From JAUASW01 sp036880965 (lineage in GTDB: Bacteria > Pseudomonadota > Gammaproteobacteria > Burkholderiales > Burkholderiaceae_C): DNA of 64,000 nt. Below the pieces are notes generated by a model. That model was given only the letters and a program-made list of their open reading frames with translations, was not told where the DNA came from and did not search any database. Positions 8,471 to 15,208 of this stretch are shown one piece after another. Location of the stretch: positions 62,001-126,000 of the forward strand of contig NZ_JBAJMV010000005.1 in NCBI RefSeq assembly GCF_036880965.1, in the 5' to 3' direction. The translations under genes and the position numbers were made by a program. The first letter of the stretch is position 1. Every line of letters starts with the position of its first letter.

Positions 8471-8866
8471 ATGCGTCTGAGTCGCTCCCTGCGTGCGTTG
8501 ATCTCCTGGCTGGCCTGTTGTGCCATCCTGTTGACCGCGCTCGCGCCTGCGATCTCGCATGCCGTGCAAAGCGATGTGCCGGACGGCTGGACCGAGATCT
8601 GCTCGGTCACCGGCGCCAAGCTGGTGCGCATCGCCGATGGCGAGACGCGTGCCAAGCCGGGCCCGGCCGATTCTGGCCTGCATGTCTACGGCCACTGCCC
8701 TTACTGCGCCCTGCATGTAGACGTGCTAGGCCTGCCGCCTGCGGCGACGGCCGAGCCGGCCTTGCTGCCGCTGACTTTCGAGGTGCCCGAGCTCTTCCTG
8801 CTCGCCCCGCGCACCCTGCATGCCTGGGCCACCGCCCAGCCGCGTGCCCCTCCGCTGAGCTCCTGA
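8471..8866 (+). CDS. DUF2946-type protein, first gene of the copper cluster
   Basis: The protein has 131 residues with an N-terminal signal or anchor (RSLRALISWLACCAILLTAL, about 5-25). The central motif HCPYCALH (about residues 76-83) is the metal-ligand-like signature of DUF2946 proteins, which recur next to TonB-dependent copper receptors such as oprC in pseudomonads (family knowledge). The next genes (TonB receptor, PepSY protein, SCO, PCu(A)C) are all copper or metal handling, so a periplasmic or membrane copper-binding role is inferred. An overlapping frame at 8518-8886 is not coding. Confidence 0.82.
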   Translation: MRLSRSLRALISWLACCAILLTALAPAISHAVQSDVPDGWTEICSVTGAKLVRIADGETRAKPGPADSGLHVYGHCPYCALHVDVLGLPPAATAEPALLPLTFEVPELFLLAPRTLHAWATAQPRAPPLSS

Positions 8867-8973
8867 GTCCCGACGACGGTCGCTGAGCGCGCACACCTGC
8901 GCCGCCAGCGTCATTTCCTCGTTCGTCTGCGCCGCCAGCTTCTGCTGGCGCGCGGGCCTCACGGAGTCTCACC

Positions 8974-9192
8974 ATGTCCCTGATCGACCATGACTTCTAC
9001 TGGCAGGAAGTCGCTTCGGCGCGCCGCGCCTTGCTCGGCCCGGCCGTGATCGTGTCGGCCGCCCTGGCCGCCATGCTCACGCTGACCGGTGCCACCCGTG
9101 TCGCGAAGCCCGCCACGCCGGGCCTCGACGCCTGCCAGCGCTGCCTGCTCGAGCAGCGCGCGCCCTCGGCCGCGCCGGACCTCGCCACCTAG
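8974..9192 (+). CDS. Small membrane protein with periplasmic CxxC
   Basis: The protein has 72 residues. It has a short N-terminal cytoplasmic part (MSLIDHDFYWQEVASARR), one transmembrane helix (about 20-41, LLGPAVIVSAALAAMLTLTG) and a tail with a single CxxC motif (DACQRCLLE). A GGAG eight bases before ATG 8974 supports translation. It lies between the DUF2946 gene and the TonB receptor on the same strand. No family is recognised. CxxC at the membrane surface inside a copper cluster suggests metal relay or thiol chemistry, as inference only. Confidence 0.6.
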   Translation: MSLIDHDFYWQEVASARRALLGPAVIVSAALAAMLTLTGATRVAKPATPGLDACQRCLLEQRAPSAAPDLAT

Positions 9193-9195
9193 CCC

Positions 9196-9216
9196 GCTGG
9201 GCTCGGCCAGCCCAGC
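9196..9216 (+). terminator. Hairpin between the CxxC gene and the TonB receptor
   Basis: A perfect 8-bp inverted repeat GCTGGGCT / AGCCCAGC with a 5-nt loop begins 3 bases after the stop of the small CxxC gene. There is no T-run, so it is either a processing or attenuation hairpin or a weak terminator. Confidence 0.35.
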
Positions 9217-9281
9217 CACCCGTTCAAGCATGCCCCGAGCGCCTCCGCTTCCGCGGGCCTGCTTCGTGTTTTCTGTTCCCG

Positions 9282-11465
9282 ATGACAAGACCCCAGATGC
9301 CCAAGATGCAAGCCCTGACCCCCATTTCCCTGGCCCTGATCTCCTTGCTGGCCACGAGCGCCTTCGCCCAGACCGCTGGCAGCGCCGAGCCCAGCCAGCT
9401 TGACCGTGTGACCGTCAGCGGTACGGCCGCCGCGAGCGACCGCTACACCAAGGCCGCCAGCAGCTCACGCCTCGCCTTGAGCCTGAAGGAAACGCCCGCC
9501 AGCCTGACCGTGATCGACCGCGAGACCATCGAACTGCGCGGCGCCGCCAACACGCAGGACATTTTGAAGAGCGTGCCCGGCGTGGTCTTCGCCGACCCAC
9601 CGGGCTCCGCCGGCAGCGTGTTTTATCGAGGCTTTGGATCGGGCTCGCTGGCCCAGCTCTACAACGGCATCAGCGTGCAGTACGACGCCATTGCCGCGCG
9701 GCCGGTGGACAGCTGGATCGTCGAACGCCTGGAGGCCCTCGGAGGCCCCTCGAGCTTCCTGAACGGCTCGGGCGCCGTGGGCGGCACGATCAACGTGATC
9801 ACCAAGATCGCTGACACCAGCGGCGACATTTCCCGCCTGTGGCTGGGCGTGGGCGACAAGTCGCAGGCCGCCGCCAGCCTGCAGCGCAGCCTCGCCGGCT
9901 CGGTGCTACGTGTGGAGCTGAACCGCAGCAGCGGGGCGTTCTGGACTCAGGGCCGCGACCGCGACGCCTGGCAGGCCTCGGCCTCCTGGCGCTTGCCGCT
10001 GGCTACCGGCCTCACGCACACGCTGGCCGTCGAGCGCCAGCATGAAAAGGTCACGCAGCCCTACTGGGGCACGCCGATGCTGCGCGCGGCCGACGGCAGC
10101 GTCAGCGGCCAGCTCGCCTTTGACTCCGGCACCTACGGCAAGAACTACAACGTGATCGATGCTCGCTACGAGCAGGACGTGACCTGGGCACGCTCGCTGC
10201 TGGATTGGCAGCTCTCGCCACAGACCCGCTTCACGCACACGCTGTACCACTACGACGCGCTGCGCGACTACGACAACGTCGAGGTCTACACCTTCAAGAA
10301 CAACAACACGCAGGTCGAGCGCTCCAGCGCGCTCTTGCAGCGCCATGACCAGCAGGTCATCGGCAGCCGCGCCGAGCTGAGCCATGCGACAAAGATCGCC
10401 GGCCGGCGCTCAGACTTCGCCCTGGGCTGGGACTGGAGCTACAACGAGCAGACCCGCTTCCCCCTCTCGGTCAACGGCCCCTTCGACCTGACCGACCCCT
10501 ACACCCCGCGCGACACCTTCTTCCTGCAGACGCCGGGCGTCAGCAAGACCTACACGCCGGGCGCCACCAACCTGCTGCACACGGTCGCCCTGTTTGCGGA
10601 GAACCGCACTGAGCTGGGCGAGGGCTGGGCCCTGGTCAGCGCGCTGCGGGCCGACCGCATCGGGCTGGACGTGCGCAACCACCGCGCGGTCACGACTACC
10701 AACCCGGCCCTGTTCAGCACGCAGTTCAAGCCGGTGACCGGCCGCCTCGGCCTGGTGAAGGACCTGTCCAAGGACTGGCAGGTTTACGCCCAGGCCAGCA
10801 CGGCCGCCGATCCGCCGTCGGGCCTGCTCGCCACGGCCGGCTTCAGCGCGCTACGCGATTTCGACCTGACCAAGGGACGGCAGGTGGAACTCGGCAGCAA
10901 GCTCGGCTTCGACCAGGGCCGCGGCTGGGCCACGCTCGCGCTCTACGACATCACGCGCAAGAACCTCTCCATCACCGACCCCAACGACCGCACCAAGGTC
11001 ATCCCGGTGGGCGCGCAGAGCAGCCAAGGCGTGGAACTCAGCGCGCAATGGCGCAGCAGCGCGCAATGGACGCTGGGTACGCAGTGGAGCTACACCCGCG
11101 CGCGCTACGACAACTTCGTCGAGACGGTCGGCACCAGCACCGTGTCGCGGGCCGGCAACCAGCCTGCCAACGTGCCCGCCGTCGTGGCCGGCCTGACGGC
11201 CGACTGGCGCCCGAGCGAGGCACTGACGCTGGGCGCCGACTGGCGCTACGTCGGCAAGCGCTATGCCAACACCGCCAATACGGTCTGGGACGAGGGCTAC
11301 CAACTCCTCGGCTTCAGCGCCGTGCTGCGCCTCACGCCGCAGATCAGCGCCCGCGTCCGCGTCGACAACGCCACCGACAAGCGCTACGTCGCGAGCCTGA
11401 GCAGCAGCCTGCCCTATATGGGCGCGCCGCGCAGCGTCAGCGCCGCGCTGGACCTGCGCTTTTGA
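9282..11465 (+). CDS. TonB-dependent outer-membrane receptor, probable copper or metal-chelate uptake
   Basis: The protein has 727 residues with a signal peptide (ALTPISLALISLLATSAFA, cleavage near 29), then a TonB-box-like segment LDRVTVSGTA. The plug domain is about 60-170 (SLTVIDRETIELRGA...DILKSVPGVVF, GGTINVITK). A 22-strand-type barrel ends in ALDLRF with terminal Phe. The plug resembles the siderophore-receptor subfamily. Immediate neighbours are copper genes, and a PepSY reductase-like gene follows 2 bp later, so the ligand could be copper, a copper chelate or a ferric siderophore. Starts at 9282, 9297 or 9306 cannot be separated; 9282 is used here. Confidence 0.9.
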   Translation: MTRPQMPKMQALTPISLALISLLATSAFAQTAGSAEPSQLDRVTVSGTAAASDRYTKAASSSRLALSLKETPASLTVIDRETIELRGAANTQDILKSVPGVVFADPPGSAGSVFYRGFGSGSLAQLYNGISVQYDAIAARPVDSWIVERLEALGGPSSFLNGSGAVGGTINVITKIADTSGDISRLWLGVGDKSQAAASLQRSLAGSVLRVELNRSSGAFWTQGRDRDAWQASASWRLPLATGLTHTLAVERQHEKVTQPYWGTPMLRAADGSVSGQLAFDSGTYGKNYNVIDARYEQDVTWARSLLDWQLSPQTRFTHTLYHYDALRDYDNVEVYTFKNNNTQVERSSALLQRHDQQVIGSRAELSHATKIAGRRSDFALGWDWSYNEQTRFPLSVNGPFDLTDPYTPRDTFFLQTPGVSKTYTPGATNLLHTVALFAENRTELGEGWALVSALRADRIGLDVRNHRAVTTTNPALFSTQFKPVTGRLGLVKDLSKDWQVYAQASTAADPPSGLLATAGFSALRDFDLTKGRQVELGSKLGFDQGRGWATLALYDITRKNLSITDPNDRTKVIPVGAQSSQGVELSAQWRSSAQWTLGTQWSYTRARYDNFVETVGTSTVSRAGNQPANVPAVVAGLTADWRPSEALTLGADWRYVGKRYANTANTVWDEGYQLLGFSAVLRLTPQISARVRVDNATDKRYVASLSSSLPYMGAPRSVSAALDLRF

Positions 11466-11467
11466 AC

Positions 11468-13018
11468 ATGATGGCCATGAAGCGATGGCTCTATCTGCTG
11501 CACCGCTGGGCCGGCATCGCGCTGTGCCTGGTGATGGCTCTGTGGTTCCTCTCGGGCATGGTGATGCTCTATGTGGGCTATCCCAAGCTCACACCGGAGG
11601 AGCAACTGCGTGGCCTGCCGGTGTTGCAGTCGGCGGGCTGCTGCGTGCCGCTGCCCGAGGCGCTGAAGGCCTCAGGCTTCGAGAAGGCCAGCCAGTGGCG
11701 GCTGAGCAGCGTGGCCGGCCAGCCGCGCTACCTGTTCAGCGATGGCCGCAAGCGGCATGTGGCGGTCGATGCCCGCAGCGGCCAACGCATCGCTGCGGTG
11801 AGCCCGGACGATGCCCTGCGCTCGGCCTCGCATTTCGCGCAGGGCTCGGCGGTCAGCCTGATGGGTCAGGATGACGAAGACGCCTGGACCCATTCGCGCG
11901 CGCTCGATGGCCATCGGCCGCTCTATCGCCTGGCGGTGGAGGACGAAGAGCGGCGCTGGCTCTACGTCAGCAGCACGACCGGTGAGGCGGTGCGCGACGC
12001 CACGTTCACCGAGCGCAGCTGGGGCTGGGTCGGCGCCTGGCTGCACTGGCTCTACATCTTCCGGGGCGGGGCGCTGAACGCCTGGTGGACCGACATCGTG
12101 ATCTGGCTGTCGGTGGCCGGCGGCGTGCTGGGCCTGAGCGGCCTGGTCGTCGGTATCTGGCGCTGGCGTTTCAGGGGCCGCTACAAGAGCGGCTCGCGCT
12201 CGCCGTATCGCGGCGTGCTGGCGCGCTGGCATCACATCCTCGGCCTGCTCGGCGGCCTGCTGGCGCTAACCTGGTTACTGAGCGGCCTGTTCTCGATGAA
12301 CCCCTGGAAGGTGTTCGAGGCACCGGGCCCCAAGCCCGACCGCGTGGCCTATGCTGGCGGGCCGCTGCGCCCTGGCGACGCGCCGTTGGCCGCCACGGTG
12401 CTGGCCCGGCTTGTGGCCGACGGCGAGCAGCCGCGCAGCCTGGAATGGCGCCGCGTGGCGGGCGCGCCTGTGGTGCTGGTGCAGACGGCGGCGAGTCAGT
12501 TCATCGTTGATTCACAAGGCCAGCGCCTTCCAGCCTCGCCCACGGCCAGCCTGGTGGCTGCGGCCGAGCGCTTGCTGCCCGGTTCCCACGTGGTCGAGCA
12601 GCAATGGCTGCGCGAGTTCGACACCTACTACTACGGCCGCGACCACCACACGATGACCGGCCAGCGCGAGCGGCCGCTGCCGGCCCTGCGCCTGCGCCTG
12701 GACGACGCGCAATCGCATTGGGTCGTGATCGACCCGGCCACCGGTGCCATCGTGCAGCTCAGCAATGCCCACCAGCGCAGCGAGCGCTGGCTGTTCGCCT
12801 TCCTGCACAGCTTCGACCTGCCGCAGTTCCTCAACGCCCGTCCCGCCTGGGACGCCTGGATGCTGGGCTTCAGCCTGGCCGGCCTCGCCCTCTCGCTCAC
12901 CGGCGTGGTGCTGGGCTGGCGGCGGCTGGGGCACAAGGGCCCCTGGCGCGTCGCCGTGCGTGGCGGTGACCGTCTCGTGAAGATGGATGCGCAGGCCGCG
13001 CACCCAAAGGGGCACTGA
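11468..13018 (+). CDS. PepSY-TM domain protein (membrane reductase-like)
   Basis: The protein has 516 residues of the PepSY-associated TM type. TM1 lies in the first 40 residues (LHRWAGIALCLVMALWFLSGMVM). Periplasmic PepSY-like domains follow, with central TMs (about 205-235 and 255-280; LHWLYIFRGGALNAWW, RWHHILGLLGGLLALTWLLSG) and a C-terminal TM (AWMLGFSLAGLALSLTGVVLG). His residues within the helices (LHRW, WHHI, LHSF) are candidate haem ligands, as in ferric or cupric reductase-like members. A CC pair occurs near residue 60. It starts 2 bp after the TonB receptor stop and ends directly against the SCO start (TGAATG), so translation is coupled. Role: reducing or releasing metal after TonB-dependent import (inference). 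Confidence 0.9.
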   Translation: MMAMKRWLYLLHRWAGIALCLVMALWFLSGMVMLYVGYPKLTPEEQLRGLPVLQSAGCCVPLPEALKASGFEKASQWRLSSVAGQPRYLFSDGRKRHVAVDARSGQRIAAVSPDDALRSASHFAQGSAVSLMGQDDEDAWTHSRALDGHRPLYRLAVEDEERRWLYVSSTTGEAVRDATFTERSWGWVGAWLHWLYIFRGGALNAWWTDIVIWLSVAGGVLGLSGLVVGIWRWRFRGRYKSGSRSPYRGVLARWHHILGLLGGLLALTWLLSGLFSMNPWKVFEAPGPKPDRVAYAGGPLRPGDAPLAATVLARLVADGEQPRSLEWRRVAGAPVVLVQTAASQFIVDSQGQRLPASPTASLVAAAERLLPGSHVVEQQWLREFDTYYYGRDHHTMTGQRERPLPALRLRLDDAQSHWVVIDPATGAIVQLSNAHQRSERWLFAFLHSFDLPQFLNARPAWDAWMLGFSLAGLALSLTGVVLGWRRLGHKGPWRVAVRGGDRLVKMDAQAAHPKGH

Positions 13019-13591
13019 ATGCGCCGCCGCCACGTGCTCTCGCTGCTCGCTGCGCCGCTGGCAGCCTGTCAGCGCGACGGCCCGCGCTTTCATGGCATCG
13101 ACATGACAGGCGCGCCCTACGGCCGTGACTTCGAGGTGATGGCGGCCGATGGCCGCAAGGTCAGGTTGGCGGACTTTCGCGGCCAAGCCGTGCTGCTGTT
13201 CTTTGGCTTCACGCAGTGCCCGGACATCTGCCCCACGGCACTGACCCGCGCAGCGGCGGTGCGCGAGCTGCTTGGCGATCAAGCCGAGCGCTTGCAGGTG
13301 CTGTTCATGACCATAGACCCGGAGCGTGACACACCCGAGCTGCTGCGGGCCTACACGGCGGCCTTCCATCCGAGCTTTCTCGGCCTGTATGCCAATGCCG
13401 AACGCACCGCCTACACGGCGGCGGAGTTCAAGATCTACTACAAGAAAGTGCCCACCGGCGCCAGCTACACCATGGACCACTCGACGCAGAGCTATGTATT
13501 CGATCCGCAAGGGCGGCTGCGTGTGTTGATCAAACACGAGGCGCCCGCGGCCGACGTGGCCGACGATGTGCGCCTGCTGCTCGCCACCTGA
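13019..13591 (+). CDS. SCO family copper protein (SCO1/SenC), lipoprotein
   Basis: The protein has 190 residues. The N-terminus ends in LAAPLAAC, a lipobox with Cys17 as lipidation site. The thioredoxin-fold SCO domain has the copper ligands in FTQCPDICPT (Cys67, Cys71) and the conserved His154 in TMDHSTQ. SCO proteins deliver Cu(I) to the CuA site of cytochrome c oxidase together with PCu(A)C chaperones. ATG overlaps the TGA of the PepSY gene by adjacency (TGAATG). All three copper ligands are intact, so it should be functional. Confidence 0.94.
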   Translation: MRRRHVLSLLAAPLAACQRDGPRFHGIDMTGAPYGRDFEVMAADGRKVRLADFRGQAVLLFFGFTQCPDICPTALTRAAAVRELLGDQAERLQVLFMTIDPERDTPELLRAYTAAFHPSFLGLYANAERTAYTAAEFKIYYKKVPTGASYTMDHSTQSYVFDPQGRLRVLIKHEAPAADVADDVRLLLAT

Positions 13592-13639
13592 GCCGATTCA
13601 CTGTCCCGTTCCCACCACTGTTCATTGAAGGAGTTGATG

Positions 13640-14125
13640 ATGATGACCCAGAACAAGACCCGACTCGCGCTGCTGGCCCTGGCGGCCTCGCTGTGCTCGC
13701 TGGCAGCTCAAGCGCAAGTCCAAGTGCAGGACGCCTGGGTGCGCGCCACGGTGGCGCAGCAGAAGGCCACCGGTGCCTTCATGAAGCTGACCGCTGCGTC
13801 CGACCTGCGCCTGGTCTCGGCCAGCTCGCCGGCCGTGCCCATGGTCGAGGTGCATGAGATGGCCATGGAGGGCAGCGTGATGAAGATGCGCCAAATCCAG
13901 GCCCTTGACCTGCCGGCCGGCAAGACGGTCGAGCTCAAGCCGGGGGGCTATCACGTGATGCTGATGGGCCTCACGCAGGCGATGACTTCGGGCAGCAAGC
14001 TGCCGCTGTCGCTGGTCTTCGAAGACAAGGCGGGCAAGCGCCAGACGGTGGAGGTGAGCGCCGAGGTCCGTGCTATCAATGCCGCCGCCAAGAAGCCGGA
14101 GCAGGCGGCCGAGCACAAGCACTGA
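13640..14125 (+). CDS. Periplasmic copper chaperone PCu(A)C
   Basis: The protein has about 161 residues: signal peptide (RLALLALAASLCSLAAQAQ) then the PCu(A)C (DUF461) beta-sandwich. The full copper motif H-X10-M-X21-H-X-M is present as His72, Met83, His105 and Met107, counted from the ATG at 13640. The C-terminal tail EQAAEHKH adds His residues. Three consecutive ATGs (13637, 13640, 13643) follow AAGGAG at 13628-13633; spacing favours 13640 or 13643. It hands Cu(I) to SCO or to oxidase, matching the SCO gene 48 bp upstream. Confidence 0.94.
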   Translation: MMTQNKTRLALLALAASLCSLAAQAQVQVQDAWVRATVAQQKATGAFMKLTAASDLRLVSASSPAVPMVEVHEMAMEGSVMKMRQIQALDLPAGKTVELKPGGYHVMLMGLTQAMTSGSKLPLSLVFEDKAGKRQTVEVSAEVRAINAAAKKPEQAAEHKH

Positions 14126-14136
14126 GGGCGCGGCAG

Positions 14137-14163
14137 GTGGGCCGCCTATTCTTTGCGGCCCAC
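14137..14163. terminator. Convergent hairpin between the copper cluster and the esterase gene
   Basis: A perfect 9-bp stem GTGGGCCGC / GCGGCCCAC with a 9-nt loop sits between the convergent PCu(A)C and esterase genes. The esterase stop codon (14146-14148) lies within the loop. No T-run is present on either side, so termination is plausible but unproven. Confidence 0.4.
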
Positions 14164-15180
14164 TGACTGGAAGAAGTCCCACATCCTGTCGTTGGCCGAC
14201 AGCGCCTGCGAGGCGCCTTCCTTGCCGCGCCGCACCTTGCCTGCACCCGGCCAGGAATGGCCGCCGGTCTCGGTGGTGCAAACCTCCACCACAGCGCTGT
14301 TTGCGCAGGCTGCGACATGGCGCTCGCAGCGGGCGCCTTGCACCTGCAGCGTGATCTCGGCCGGTGCACTGGCGCTGCACTGGTTGCGCTGCATCCAGCG
14401 CCGCGCGGTCTCGGGCACGGAGGTGAAGTCGGTGACCTGCGACTTGTCCTTGAAGGCCTTGTCGCCGGCGCCGCCCTCGTACAGCACGTGGTCGTCGTTG
14501 CGGGCATGGATGATGAGCACGGGGATGGGGCGCGAGGGCTTGCAGCTGCGCGTGTTGTCGGTGCCGGCCACGCTGGCGATGGCGGCGAACAGGTCCGTGG
14601 CCTCGCAGGCGAGGCGGTGGGCCATCATGCCGCCGTTGGACATGCCGGTGGCATAGATGCGCTGCGGGTCCACCGCCACGCGCTGCTGCACATCGGCCAG
14701 CAGGGCGCGGATGAAGCCCACGTCATCGCTGCCCTTGTCGCGCGCCTGGGCGCAGCAGTTGCCGGCATTCCAGGTGGCGAGGCCGCCACCGGGCATGCGG
14801 CTGTAGCCGTTCGGGAACACCGCGATGAAGCCGGCCTGCTCCGACTTCGTGATCAGCCCATAGTTCTCGTCGTCTGCCTGGAATCGCATATTGCCGCCGC
14901 CGCCGTGCAGGGCCACGAGCAAGGGCGCGGCCTGATTGGCGGGCAGCGATCTTGGAATGTGGACGATGTAGGTGCGCTGGGCGCCTGCGTGCTGCAGGCT
15001 GAGCGTGTGTGTGCCGGCGGGCAGGGCGCTTGTCGGCGAGCGTGTTTCAGTCGCTTGCTTGTCCGCCTGCCGGTTCTGCATTCGCTCACGCAGCCTCTCG
15101 CGCAAGCTGCCGTCCTGGGCCAGGGCAGTGTTGCCGACGACAAGCATCAGCAGCGGAAGGAGCAGGGTGTATGCACGCAT
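14146..15180 (-). CDS. Secreted PHB-depolymerase/LpqC-type esterase
   Basis: The protein has 344 residues. Its signal peptide ends near TALA|QDG. After a charged low-complexity linker (RERLRERMQNRQADKQ) comes an esterase_PHB alpha/beta-hydrolase domain: oxyanion segment LHGGGGN (about 91-97), nucleophile GMSNGG with Ser181, acid region HARNDDHV, and His in TGGHSWPG (about 311). Members cleave polyhydroxybutyrate, feruloyl or acetyl esters; the specificity cannot be told from sequence alone. With pectin genes in the same window, an acetyl/feruloyl esterase role is possible. ATG 15180 is the only reasonable start. Confidence 0.88.
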   Translation of the reverse strand: MRAYTLLLPLLMLVVGNTALAQDGSLRERLRERMQNRQADKQATETRSPTSALPAGTHTLSLQHAGAQRTYIVHIPRSLPANQAAPLLVALHGGGGNMRFQADDENYGLITKSEQAGFIAVFPNGYSRMPGGGLATWNAGNCCAQARDKGSDDVGFIRALLADVQQRVAVDPQRIYATGMSNGGMMAHRLACEATDLFAAIASVAGTDNTRSCKPSRPIPVLIIHARNDDHVLYEGGAGDKAFKDKSQVTDFTSVPETARRWMQRNQCSASAPAEITLQVQGARCERHVAACANSAVVEVCTTETGGHSWPGAGKVRRGKEGASQALSANDRMWDFFQSVGRKE

Positions 15181-15208
15181 GCTGTCGATGGTATTGGCGC
15201 CGCTGCGA

